From Ziziphus jujuba (taxonomy: Eukaryota; Streptophyta; Magnoliopsida; Rosales; Rhamnaceae), in assembly GCF_031755915.1 (NCBI RefSeq), contig NC_083379.1, positions 18,621,501 to 18,685,500 of the forward strand: DNA of 64,000 nucleotides, written 5' to 3'. Below, one piece after another: positions 38,400-50,374 of this stretch (its first letter is position 1; each line of letters opens with the position of its first letter). The translations under genes were made by a program, and so were the position numbers. Below the pieces are notes generated by a model. The model was not told where the DNA came from and did not search any database. It saw only the letters and a program-made list of their open reading frames with translations.

Positions 38400-39464
38400 A
38401 TATTCCACCTATTGTTCTCTTAAGGTAGCCTATAAACATATACATTTTCAATTTTTGAGATTTCTGCACTACGAAATGTATCAAAACACCCCAAATTCAA
38501 ATATAGTTTAAACTGAGTTTGCACATTTTTTATAATTTTGTGGGTGTCTTTGAAGTAGATTTGAATGGAACTAAGTTCGGTATGTACAGCTGTTTCTAAG
38601 GCATGTTCCCAGAACGATTTAGGTAAAGATGAATAACTAAGCATCAACTTTACCATATCCAAAAGAATCTTATTTCTTCTTTAAGTAACTCCATTTTGCT
38701 AAGGAGTTTTAAGGGATGAAAATTGAGAAATTATCCATTTATTGAGTCAAGAAAGACTTGAGCTCACTAGATAGATATTCATTGCCTCGACCAAATCAAA
38801 GCTATTTAATATTGACACCTAATTGTTGTTTCTATCTTAGCCTTATAATTTTGAAATTTATCAAAAGTTTCAGACTTGTGGTGCATTAGGTAAACATAAT
38901 TATATCTTGAGTAGTCATAAGTAAACGCAATGATATACTCAAATCCGCCTCTAACTTGAACAATCATTGGTCTATATACATCAATATGCACTAATTCTAG
39001 ATGTACAGTGGCGCAATTTCCTTTGGTCTTGAAAAGCCTTTTTGTCATCCTATCTTTTAAATAAGATTTACATACTAGTATAGGTTTAAAGATAAAGGAA
39101 TTAAAAATTTTATTACCAGACCACGAATTCTATTAGAGTTAATATGGTCTAATCACAAATGCCAAAGATAGGTTTCATTCAACATTTTTTTCTTAGAAAA
39201 GGGAAACTCATCATCTATATTTTTAATTACATTAATATTATAAGATAAATGACTTCAATAAGAAGACCATTTATCAATTCTCCAGAACAAATAAAAATAC
39301 CATTACTCTTAATTGAAACTGAAGAATCAAACTGAGAAACCAAATTCCTTTTAAAATTCAGAACAGATAAATAGTTTGACAAATATGAAGTTTTATTGTT
39401 AAAAGATAACTCCACTAGTCCTATTGCCATCACGGAGACATCTTCTCGGTTTTCTAACTTTAAA
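38400..39464 (-). pseudogene. Copia pre-integrase and integrase remnant
   Basis: From right to left: VELSFNNKTSYLSNYLSVLN and FKRNLVSQFD (protease-to-integrase linker, 39433-39230), TYLWHL...DHINSNRI (GAG-pre-integrase, near 39180-39120), HLELVHIDVYRPM with FEYIIAFTYDYSRYNYVYLM (integrase core, 39048-38806), and MVKLMLSYSSLPKSFWEHAL (integrase end, 38662-38600). The domain is split by stops and frameshifts. Its upstream continuation is displaced to 42364 by the solo LTR insert. Confidence 0.87.
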
Positions 39465-42358
39465 TGATAGGATCCACCTCGGGAAGCTTCCTAGGATCTC
39501 CCAGGTGGTTCTACCTAGTGAAGTTCTACTGGACAATCCCTAGAGGATATCCAATAGAACCTCACTTAAAACGTGGGCAATGAACACATGTATTATTAAT
39601 AAAGCTCAATTATAAATATAATTAAATTCACAACAGCATAAAGTCCACAACTGGCCTATTGTACCACAGGCCATAACTATACACATAAGTAATATGGTCT
39701 CTACCGAATCCAATATTTAGATCAGAACATTCTAAGAGTATTAACAAAGTTTATAAGTATAAATAAGTAATAAATGAGTTCAGAAAAATAAGGATAAAAT
39801 AAAGAAGGGATAAATATTGTGGCCGTCATGGAAGGATCGAAGTAACGAACAGTGTGCGAGGTAGTTTGCTACTAACTGCCTGGATCTTAGGGAACATATT
39901 TAAAACGAATAAAACGTGAAAGAAAGAAATCTTAGTGAGTGACATAGTATAATAAAAAATAAAAATTTATATCCACAAAAAACTTTCTCTCAAGACCTTT
40001 TGTTCCACTCATGTGAAAAGTTCCCTGTTTAAAAATCATTTCGTAAAATCCAAACTTAAACCCCAATTTAATCTCATAAAAATTGATGCTAAAAAATATA
40101 AAGTGAATGATTAATATAATATTATAAATATCTGAATTAATATATAAATATTGAGCATAAAATATTATAAACACAGTTTCACAAAATAAATATGAAAGTG
40201 CAATAATAACCACAATATTTGAAAACCAACAATATACTTAAATGTATACAATGTACCATTTGATGTACCAAACTGAAAATCATGGGATATATCCATCTTA
40301 CGATCCTTAATATACGAAAGATATCGTGGAAATAATAAACTATCGGGACGTACACAACCTCATAGTCTATGGCAATAAATAACCTGTGGGATGAACTTAA
40401 CCTCATGATACCATGTCAATAATAAACCTATAGGATAAACCCAACCTTATGGTCCGTACCAATAAATAACTTGGGGGATGAACCCAACTTTACGGTACCG
40501 TGGTAATAAATAAGCCTATGAGATAAATCCAATCTCATGGTCCGTGAAAATAAATAACCAGTGGAATGAACCCAACCTCACAGACCTGTGGCAAACCCAG
40601 TGCGTTGTAATATAATACTGAACCAAAATTTTTGGTACTATACGATATATTAATTAAAAATAACCAATATAGTACTCTTAAAATAATCTTGTAAGATCAT
40701 ATATACTTTTCCAAACAATACTGTTTTATAATTCATAATTAATATTCAAATTCAATAGCTTATTTAAATATTTTAAAAATTTCTAATCATCATTTCATGC
40801 TAAAACAAGAAATACCACAGTGAAATATATTCACCATAAATAAATTTTAAACACATAAAATTATAAAATATTTGAACATGCTTAAAATCATAAAAGTTTC
40901 AATCTACTTTCTCAAACCAATTAGTTTCCAAAATCATTTAAAACTTCAATTTAAATACTAAAATATTTAAATACCACAAAACCATTTATGAACTCATTAG
41001 ATTTGAAAATCACTTAAAATACTGTCAAAAGTCACATAAAATAATAGCACATATATGTGAAAGCGAATATTTATATATGCATAAAACAAACATTTCAATC
41101 AAATGGTATATACATAAAATATTTAAACCACATATATATTATACTATATACCCAAAGCATTTTAAAATGATATAACCACTTATTGTACTATAAATACTTA
41201 CTCTTGCTCCTTTGCATAATCGTCTTCAAGTTTAACTCGAGTTCCTGTAATATAATAAAATATATTTCAGGCTCCAATAACTAAACTAAAGACATTTTTT
41301 AACACCAAATGTCATAAATTAATTTGGACAACTATAAAATTACATAAATTGAACATTGACCAGTCCAATTATACTGTATACCTTTAGGATCCGGTATCCA
41401 AAATTGGGGCTTTTCAACCAAAGGCTAATATTTTGAAATTGAACCTTCTAATGGGTCCTAATAATATTTAATTTCACTAATCTAACTTCAATTTTGTATA
41501 ATTTGATCAATTTTGTCCAAACACAGTCCCAATTTATCCGGTATTTACCTAATTGATCCAAAAATAGAAAAATTATCAAACGACCTCCAAAATTTACAAA
41601 CTTTATATCAACAAAAATTCCAAAAGACAAGGAACCCAGTAGTATGCTCATTTCGGTCCAAAAGTTCCTCCAGTAGCCGGAAAACTCTTAAACGGTGAAG
41701 AATTTAGGCAAAAGAAGCACGACAACGAGTTCAAAAGATCTAAAAATGGTAGGATAGGTGTATGGGTCAGCCTATAATGGCCGAAAAATATAAAATTTGG
41801 TGACCCACCTCACCGGCTGCCGCTGCCTTCACCAACTAGATCCTAGAGCGTCCACCCACCTTTCGCCCTGAAATTTCACTGACGAGCTCGCCTCCACGTG
41901 GGCTTCCTTCTTGGCTAGCACGTGTAAGTGGTGGTTAGTCAGAATGGACAAAAACAACGATGACCTGGTTCGACATTAAACGGGTCCGAAATGATCCAGT
42001 TCGGACCCACGAGTCTGGGGAGGAATTTCTTAGGTTTTGGGGATGAAATGGGTATTTTTTAAATTGGTTTCCTGTTTGGTTATCAAGGCTTATATAGAGC
42101 CTTGGGTCATTAACAGAAAAAAACTGAGGACTGGTTTAAACACTAATATAAAACTTACGCTTAAAAATTCTCAGTCATAACTTTTTATCTGTATTAGAAT
42201 TTGGCATGCTAGTAGTCTATGAACTCTTATAGACGAACTCTATGCAATGGTACATCAGTCAAACCAAAAATTTTAACCATAGAAAAAGTTAACTTTGGAC
42301 CCACATACTATTCACCTTGTTAAACTTAGTCAAGGGTATTTTGGTACGAGTTGTTACA
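39465..42358 (-). mobile_element. Solo Ty3/gypsy-type LTR inserted in the copia element
   Basis: 2894 bp. Read on the minus strand it starts TGTAACAACTCGTACCAAAA at 42358 and ends ...CCTATCA at 39465, giving TG...CA termini. Flanks are TTAAA (39460-39464) and TCAAA (42359-42363), a 5-bp target duplication with one difference. It matches LTR copies A-C at the left of the window in reverse orientation. Matches include the GC-richer block (41760-41990), the ~45-bp tandem repeats (40264-40600) and the end block. It carries no internal gag or pol, so it is a solo LTR left by LTR-LTR recombination. It separates the copia protease from the integrase. Confidence 0.85.
40264..40610. repeat. ~45-bp tandem repeats inside the gypsy LTR
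   Basis: Alternating units, for example GGTCCGTACCAATAAATAAC at 40451, GGTACCGTGGTAATAAATAA at 40494 and GGTCCGTGAAAATAAATAAC at 40539, each followed by a GATGAACCCAACxTxAC-type stretch. Several more decayed units lie to the left. The same repeats, inverted, occur in copies A (480-650), B (4075-4250) and C (6060-6250), so they belong to the LTR family itself. Confidence 0.8.
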
Positions 42359-42363
42359 TCAAA

Positions 42364-42500
42364 TTTCTTTGTCCTTTACTGAGTGGGCTATTTTATATGA
42401 ACCATTACAAAGAGTAACACCATGGTTAGTAGCTCCTAAATCAGTGATCTATTTATCATTGTAATTTTTCACTAAATGAATCTTAATTATACATAAATTA
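42364..42500 (-). pseudogene. Copia protease remnant
   Basis: At about 42455-42430 the minus strand reads ITDLGATNHG, matching the copia protease active-site region DSGATNH with S changed to L. It follows gag directly and is cut by the solo LTR at 42358. Confidence 0.75.
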
Positions 42501-42504
42501 TCCA

Positions 42505-43260
42505 TACTTGATTTAGGGTAATCGTTTTTCCAGTGATCTTTTTTATCGCACTGGCAGCACTTGCCATTCAGTTTCTTCATTGTAAATGATATGGCAACTG
42601 GAACTACTCTTTTGTGGTTTTTGTTCTACTTTCTACCTTTAGGTTATCCCTTAGGTTTAGAAGAACATTCAGTATGATATGCACTTACTAACTTCATGAT
42701 AGTCTTTTCAACACTTTCAAGCTGGTGCATAAGATCAATGGGAGAAAGCTTCATATTATAGTTTAGTTTGAACTGATTGAAGCTACCAGGAAAAGATTCC
42801 AAGATCATATCGATCTGCACTTCTTCATCCAGTTTAGCTTCCATCACTTCTGTATGATTGAAGTGTCCCATTATTATGAGATAATATTCTTGGACACTTT
42901 CTCTAGTTATATGAAAGTATATTAGTGCCCTTATTGCTACTTATTTAGCAGTACCATTGCTCTTAGCAAACTACCTATCTAGAATCATGATCATTTCTTA
43001 TGCATTTTCTAAATTGGATATTTGCTTTTGCAGATGACTGGCAACTCTGGCAAGAAAATAATAATGGATTATAGCATTTGCTCATTGTCAATCTGCATAT
43101 CTCATCTTAGATTCCCCAGATGCGTTGGCAGCAGGTTCTTGAGGTTTTAGGATTGTTAGGGCAAACTTGATTCTCTCAAGCTTAAGGATAATAAAAAAGT
43201 TGATTTTCCATTGCTCATAGTCACTTCTATCTATAGCCTTTTTCACTCAAAATCATAGCT
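42505..43260 (-). pseudogene. Copia gag remnant with zinc knuckle
   Basis: The minus strand reads YEQWKINF...ERIKFALTILKPQEPAA near 43240-43140. Then a UBN2-type gag block follows at 42871-42644: HTEVMEAKLDEEVQIDMIL, SFPGSFNQFKLNYNMKLSP and LMHQLESVEKTI. A CCHC knuckle GKCCQCDKKDHWKNDYPK lies near 42570-42520 with its last cysteine replaced by tyrosine. Frames are broken between these blocks. Confidence 0.85.
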
Positions 43261-43403
43261 AAGAGATTTAGGTTTAATATTTTTTGAAAAAAATGCACAT
43301 ATATTATAAATATGTAGATCTTATTTCTTATGTTTATTATAATAATAATTTAATCTCCATTACAAATACTTAAAGTTGGGCAAGAAATCTGTAATAAACT
43401 AAA

Positions 43404-43712
43404 TTTTGAACATGGTATTTACGGTGTCCTACTAAATCAGTTCCTAGAAAAGGTAAGGTGAATCTCAGACTTTTTAAAAGCTTACCTCCTTAAATAGAGA
43501 TTTCTTAGATAACACTAGTACCTATCATTCAAAATTGATTTTAGTAAAATCTATCATTTTGAACATGATATATAGTATCCGACCAAGTTATTTTCTAGAA
43601 AAGGTGATATGGGTCTTAGATTTTTTAAAAACCTACCTTTTTACACAAAGCTTTTGTAGATAATACTAAAACATAACACTTAAAAAATTGATTTAAAAAA
43701 AATCAACTATTG
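43404..43712. repeat. 153-bp tandem duplication in the copia leader
   Basis: Two diverged copies start TTTTGAACATGG (43404) and TTTTGAACATGA (43557). Both contain a CTAGAAAAGGTxAxxTGxxTCT block followed by a TTTTTAAAAxCxTACCT block, a GATAATACTA-like block and a final ATTGATTTxA block. They lie between the 5' LTR and gag. Confidence 0.85.
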
Positions 43713-45033
43713 TTCCAATATTCTTTGGGTTCTAATAATATTAATAGAGCCTCGTTGGGATGACTATTATTATTATAAAAATTGAATATATTGACTATTA
43801 ATTTAATTTCAAAATTTTTTTAATATATAAATATTGTCGATGTTAAGTTGTATAAGCTAATTAAGATTTTGAAATTAATTTATGTTAAATCCAATAAAAC
43901 CTAGTTACATTTGTTTGTTAGGATATCACATAATTATTTTTTTATTAGACCTTAAATGGAGCCTATAGGTTTTAAATTAATTAAATTAATTTTAACTTAT
44001 ATCTATTCAATATTTGTATAATAAAATTATTTTAGAAATTTTCCATAATAATATAATCTAAATATAAAACATGTATTATTATGCACATGTATATGTTATA
44101 CAATGCAATAATAAAGCACCACCTATTCTATATAGCCTACTAGCATATATAAACATGTTATATCCATATAATTTAAATAATTATAAAAAATTGAATAAAT
44201 AGACCTTAAATCCATAGTTTTCTTAAAAAAAAAAAAAAAAAATTACAAGCCCAATTAAGATCATAAAATCCAAACTTTATTTTTTGGCTCCTTCATCTTC
44301 CTTTCTTTAGGTTTTGCAAGTCTATAGGGTGTGAATCAAGCTAGAATTGGTTTTATAGTATTTTAATTCTAAAATTACAAAATTCTAGCATGTTGCCTAT
44401 TGAACTCGAGCACTAAAAACATCATTGATGACGGTAGAAAAATTTGATTATAGTGAAATTTTACTGGTAGGTAGTCCATCATAGGGGAAACTACCCATAA
44501 AAAATCAGCCCAATTGGACCATCCACACGCTCTCCAAAGAAGATGGGCAAGTAAGATCCACTCGCAGTAGCTTTTAATGGTGTGCGTGAGCATGTTGAAT
44601 GGCTTCCTATAATGTTCTGATGCTTGTTGACTTTGTCTCTTTTTGTACTATCTGTCCATGTGTGGTTGTATCTTAAACTGATGTCCAAAAAGTCTCGAAA
44701 ATTGATGAACAGTGACGACTGTGCATTTTTTTTTTGGTATTTTACATATATTTTTTCAAAAATCTGATTTTATTACAAATTAAATAAATAAAATTGCTGA
44801 AAAATAAATAAAGTAATAAATTAAAAAGGAAATCTACTTTGATGATTAGCCTCCTTATTACATTAAAAAAAAAAAAAATACAAGCAAAGATCTACCATAT
44901 ATTAAGGTCAAAAATCACTCATTCATTCAAATACCAAAATTATAAATAATATGAATAAATATCATATATAGATGAAAATAAAATATGGATTCAATCTAGA
45001 ACACACTAATTCAACTGGTACTCTGGTACTGAT
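43713..45033. other. Copia 5' leader, non-coding
   Basis: The untranslated leader between the 5' LTR and the tandem duplication, 1.3 kb, AT-rich, with poly-A/T runs. On the minus strand, just inside the LTR, the bases ATCAGTACCAGAGTACCAG resemble the usual TGGTATCAGAGC primer-binding site. Two short ORFs (44375-44593, 44491-44688) have no recognisable content. Confidence 0.55.
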
Positions 45034-45555
45034 TGTTGGAATCATACAATGGAAACCAGAAACTGCACAGTTAAATTAATTATGTGATAGATGTATTTTC
45101 ATTACCTGTAACTAATTTGTAGAGGTATAGAAAATATCTTCTTGAATCGATAGGATCTTCCAAACTATTCTGTACGTGACAAATACACGTATGGGTGCAC
45201 TTGATCACAAAATAAACAAAAATGTTAATTTGAAATACAAACTGAAAGCTCACAATTTTTGTTTTTTCTCTTACGGTGTTTTATTTTTCTACTGAAATTC
45301 TTAATTTTTAGAAAATAATATATAAAATTTTATATGACTAGAGGCTATAAGGCAATATATTTATAATTAAACTGCTAATCCCAGCCTCCAAGAGTTTTAT
45401 AACACCTTGGGCCTAATTAATATGCTCTTTCTTGTATCTTAATAACTAGTTAAATTGTTGTGTTATTTGATGAGTTAATTTGGGAATCCTATGATCCACA
45501 TTAATCAAAGCTCTTGATTAATAAATTAGCTTGCTTCAGGAGCATAAATCCAATA
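45034..45555 (-). repeat. Copia 5' LTR
   Basis: 522 bp. It begins TGTTGGAATCATACA and ends CATAAATCCAATA on the plus strand, and pairs with 35104-35611. The terminus CCAATA is an inverted match of TGTTGG apart from one C-to-T change. Confidence 0.88.
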
Positions 45556-46470
45556 TGTTTCACCCTAACTTCCGTAAAAGAGCAGTTAAGAAAATATTGT
45601 ATCTTCAAAACCCTACAAATCAAACTACTAGGATTTTGAATTAACTTTTATCCTTGCTTTGCCAATAAAGCTTTGTTAAATTACTTAAATAAGAAAAGCC
45701 TAAACCTCCCATAGACTTTGGCTGACAAAGTTTTTCCCATCCCAACTAATGTATGCCCTTTTTATCGCCAACATAACTCCAACCAAATTTGGCTATTATC
45801 CATTTGACTCCCTCGACAACAGCTTTGAAAGATGAAAACAACCGATAGAATAGGTTAGGATTGATTTAACAACCTTAATCAAAACCTCCTTACTAGCCTA
45901 AAAGAAACTTTTCTTTCCACTCTTTCAACTTAACCTGACTCTGTCCTTAATAATTTGAAAATGTTTTCTATTATATTTCCCAATCAACATGGTCAAACCT
46001 AAATACTTATCATGTTGCACGTTACTATCATTCTGAAATTTTATTTAGGGTTAAAGAAAAAAACAATTTTTATGGAAATTAATTTGTTATCACAAAGCTA
46101 CCTCATATCTAGTCAAAAGATTAAAAATAACCTGACAATGCTCCCTTGAAACTCTAGTAAAAATCAAACTATCAAAATAAAAGAGAAACTAGAAGACCTT
46201 TAGATAAAGCTTTCGTTCCATGCAATAACCCAGCATGTTTAGCCTTCTTTAAAAGGCAAGAAAGACTCTTAACATAAAATAAAAACAGATAAGCTGATGA
46301 ATCAGATCCTGACGAGAACCCTTTTTTGATACTCTAATTTAAAAGCCACCACATTAACAAGAACATAATAAGATATTGAAGTAACACATTGCATAGTCAG
46401 ATTTGTCCGCCTATCATCAAAACCGATAATTTGCATCATACTTGGAATAAATAAATTTTAATTAATAACT
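45556..46470 (-). pseudogene. LINE reverse transcriptase C-terminal part, broken
   Basis: The minus strand reads IIGFDDRRTNLTMQCVTSIS near 46440-46380, matching the plant LINE RT pattern (GFDxxWINLIMQCITSVSFSVL). After decayed segments, the RT thumb region GGKEVLIKAVVKSILSY-like lies near 45890-45850, followed by the SWDxxNxxxSQxxGG-type block near 45740. The sequence continues across the copia insertion into 35103-33850. The 5' two-thirds of the RT, the endonuclease and ORF1 are missing beyond 46470. Confidence 0.75.
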
Positions 46471-49315
46471 TTTATTTCGTCAATTTTGTTTTTTGTTTTC
46501 TGTGTTTTTTCAAAACATGCGCCTAAAATATTTTATTTTTTGGGAATATTACATTGATACCCTTTAATAAATAGTCTTAATTCATATTAAACCCTCATAT
46601 TTTTAACATTTCACGAACACCCCTAATTTTATATGCAATTGCTTTCTCGAATCTAAAAATGAATGTAAAGACCATAATTCCCTTAATTCTTATTTAAATA
46701 ATAAAAATCGACATTCCAATTATAATAATAATATTCTTAAACGTATAATTTTTTAAATATCTAGTAAATCAATTTTAACAAATAATAGTGTAAAATATCT
46801 AAAAAAAATATGTTTTTTTTTTTTTTTTTTTTTTTTGCCTTAGATATTATGTTACTCCCTATAGTGGTGAGCTTGCACATTGATTGTATGCTTCTCAAGG
46901 TCATGCTATTTGGGCTAAGCACGAACCGAGCCTGGATTAGTATGCATGGATGCTGACTTGGTCTGACATAAGGTTGGGCTTTAAGATACCGATGGGTGAT
47001 ATGCTATCAGGCTAGCTTGTGGAATAGCATGAGCTTTAATGGCTGCAAGAACCTATAAATGGGCTAAGCGTTTTGACTAGTAACCATGATACTAAGAAGC
47101 AATTATAATCATCTATATACAAAATTTATGAAAGTAATTCTCGCCACTAAACCTTATAAGTATGAGAATGGTATTATATGGGTCGATATTATACAACTCG
47201 ACTAATAGAAAAGCTGATCTTGACTTAAGAATCTCGGCATTGCATGGTCCATTTCCACTATAAACTTGTAGGGGTGTTATAGTTAAGTTATTCTTTTTTT
47301 TTTTTTTTAAAGAATTATACTAAATCATAAATCCAAAAAATTAGTTATAAAACAAAACACATAAAGCTTAAAAAAAAAAAAAAACAAACAAACTTTGTTG
47401 TTATACTTTTACCAGACAAACATAAAAAATATTAACCGAAGTAATCAAAAAAATCCAAAAATCAAACACAAATATATTTTTATGGTAACCAATCAAAAAC
47501 ACAAATCATTATATATATATATAAAAAAAATAATTCAGTTCTATGTCTTGCTCAATAGGCTATATATGGTTATCTCTAACAATTAATTGCATTTGAACTC
47601 ATACAATCTAAATCAACCCAGTCTTTGCCCGTGAAAATCATTGCCCTTCGGTTCATTCTCTTTTAAATCATAATTTCCAAGCAAATTCTCCATCATTTAC
47701 AAAGCATTTTCCCCATCATTTATCCTCACATGGAAATAAAATCAATCTCAATTTGAGCAACACCAAAGCATAGCAATGAAAAAAATGGGGGAAAAAAAAA
47801 AAAAGCAAGCTCAATAAATGAACCCAAAAAACAGATAGATGGCCATGGAGACTAATACCCATATTTGGTATCAATTGGGATTCTCTTCCTTTCATTAAAA
47901 CAACAAAAAACAAAAAGCTCAGGAAAGGGAAGAGGGGAAAAAAAAAAAAAAAAAGTTCAAACAGCCGAAAGATGGCCAATGAGACTGCAAATATTTGGTT
48001 GGACATTGGAATTCTCTCTTCCATGAAACAACAAAAACAAAAGCTCAAAAAAAAAAAAAAAAAAAATTGCTGATTGGGATTATTTCCCACTTAGGTTCTT
48101 AATACCTGTAATATTTCCTAATGGATGATTGGGATTCTTATCACATTTCTCTTTTTATCTTTCTTACCTGAGTTTTTAATACATGTTCTATTTCTTATAA
48201 GTGTTTATCATATTTTTGAGATGGAAGAGTTCTTTATGCATTGGAAAAAGAGGAAAGGAAAGAAGAGAGAGACTTGTGCTTTTCAATGCATCTTGAGATG
48301 ATTTTCAAGGTGCATGCGTATGAATTTATCCTTATTCTGTTAAATTTAATAATAAGTAACAAGCGGTAGGGGTAATAAATGATATTTTTGAAATTATAGG
48401 AATTCTTTTAAAATTGTACCAAACTTCAGGGGTGTTATAAAATTGTACCAAACTCAACCACTTCTTTGATTTTTTGCAATACATGCCACATTTCTTACTT
48501 TCTTTAATTTCATTTTATAACAAATAATATTTAAAGTTATTACAATCTCGAAGACCTCTTTTGAAGAAACAGTTCATGAAACATAACTTTTGTCTTGATT
48601 ATTATTATGGGTTGACATTTTCATTACGCCTCGATTAATCTTTTCATCAATTTGAAATTCTATCTATGAACCATTTTCACTAAGATAATTTAAAAGGTGC
48701 TCAATCTTCGTAAAATGCAAAACACATTTACAATTAGTAAAATTATTTATCCAAAAAATTTAAAAATCTTCTTAAATTGACGGATATTCATTATAAATTA
48801 ATAAATTATTACATAAATAAATAATTCCTTTAAATTAATAAAATTTCCTGGTCAGAAAGTATTCATTTATGGGGGCTTTTTAGTATATCTAATAAAAAAA
48901 ATATATATTTTAATTAAATTATTGATTATTATATTTAAAAAACGAAGGGGAAAAAACGCTTCAGGAAACACTTTTTTTTTTTTTTTGGGTTGTTGTTGTG
49001 TGTATTTTCTCTTCTTTTTCATTTTCTTCTTCTTCATCTAAAATTCCCAAAATTCTCTTTGAAAAAAGAAAAAAGAAATCCATTTCTTTTCTTCTTTTTT
49101 TTTTTTTTAAACAATGATCATCAAAGATAAACTTTTTAATTTAATAAAATAAAATATAACTTACTTGAAATTGATGGTAGGCTTGAATATATATATATAT
49201 ATATATTGAGGAACAATTCATCCAACAAAAAAAATATGAGGAAACAATAATTGGATTCTTATGGATACGCTTGTTAATTAAGGAGTGAGGACTTATCTTT
49301 CCATATGATGTTTGA
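46471..49315. other. AT-rich region with transposon-like debris
   Basis: No gene recognised. The 46860-47285 segment is less AT-rich (CTCAAGGTCATGCTATTTGG, GGGCTAAGCACGAACC) and looks like an old repeat. A diverged direct duplication lies at about 47800-48062. Near 46610 and 48430 are ACACCCCTAATTTTATA and TTCAGGGGTGTTATAAAA, motifs typical of plant element ends in opposite orientations. I could not prove one element spans them. Confidence 0.35.
47800..48062. repeat. Diverged direct duplication of about 120 bp
   Basis: Each copy has a poly-A run, then GATGGCCAxxGAGACTxxxA, ATATTTGGT, ATTGG(G)ATTCTCT, TTCCxTxxAAACAACAAAAA and AAAAGCTCA. Copies start near 47800 and 47935, separated by poly-A tracts. 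It gives a spurious 124-codon minus-strand ORF. Confidence 0.7.
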
Positions 49316-49317
49316 AC

Positions 49318-49432
49318 CTCTCTTTCTTTTTATTTTAGCTTTTCTGTTAACTTATCCCCTTTTTTTTTTTAAATGTTCTCTCTTTTTTATTTTAGCTTTT
49401 CTGTTAACTTATCCATTATTTTTTTCAAATGT
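49318..49432. repeat. 57-bp tandem duplication
   Basis: TATTTTAGCTTTTCTGTTAA, CTTATCC and TTTAAATGTT-like blocks occur at 49331 and again at 49388. Confidence 0.85.
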
Positions 49433-50247
49433 TATCATATCTTATCGATCCCCTCTCTATACACAAATTAATTCAATAACAAAAATAAAGAAATAAATTG
49501 CACTGGAGTTTGAAAAATAAATGAAAAAGAACAAAAATTTAATGGAAATTTTACATTTAAAAAAATGATGAGAGGCAAAAGAAAAATAATATACGTGAAA
49601 AAATAAGTTTAAAAAAATGTACAATTTTTTTATATAGTAGAAAATGGAAAATGTGTATTAAAATTGTAATTGTAAATGTAATATACTAAATAAGTAATAT
49701 TAATAACAAATTGAGGGCATTTAAGATATTTTATACTGCTAGCTATGAGCAAAATGTCCACCAATAAAATATGGCTAATGACGGGAAAGCAATTTAATAT
49801 TCCATAAAGAAAAGGCTAGTTAAAACAAACTGAATATTGCCCTTTTTCAATGAGTGGTTGTTCTTTCACATATGTTCATGCAGAAAATCGTTGAAAGCAA
49901 TAATAATAATAATAAAGAATTATACTTGGAGAGAAATGGTGACATGGAACTTGAAAAAACAACTAAAAATTATTATTTAGAAAAAGAGGAATATACAAAG
50001 TAAGTATAAAAAGTACGTAGGAAGAGTATTTGCTTTATGTATATATGTACCTATGAATAGAAGGAGATTAAAAAAGGGTTGCAGCCAAAAGCAGGAGGTG
50101 TAGCATGCATAATCAATTGACAGCTGTACCAGAAACTGGTGGCATCGATTGATAGAAGGGAAAGGGAAAGAAGAGAGTGATGGATGGATGAGACTGGTTC
50201 AAAAATCTAAACCTCTTATTTTTATCATGCAGGAAAGAAAAGAAAAA

Positions 50248-50289
<42 letters not shown>

Positions 50290-50330
50290 GAAAGTGGAAG
50301 TTATCATAATTCAAACAGCGAGGTAGAGGA

Positions 50331-50374
<44 letters not shown>

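Larger units (their letters stand above)
35104..45555 (-). mobile_element. Ty1/copia retrotransposon, nested and degenerate
   Basis: Both LTRs (45034-45555 as 5', 35104-35611 as 3' relative to the minus strand) start TGTTGGAATCATACA on the plus strand and end CATAAATCxAATA. Between them, in the expected copia order on the minus strand, are gag, protease, integrase, reverse transcriptase and RNase H remnants. The polypurine tract AAGTGGGAGAT (minus strand, 35623-35612) abuts the 3' LTR, as in plant copia elements. The flanking five bases are CGTTT (35099-35103) and TGTTT (45556-45560), a target duplication with one C-to-T change. The element is split by a solo gypsy LTR at 39465-42358. Without that insert it is about 7.6 kb. 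All ORFs are broken, so it is dead. Confidence 0.9.
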
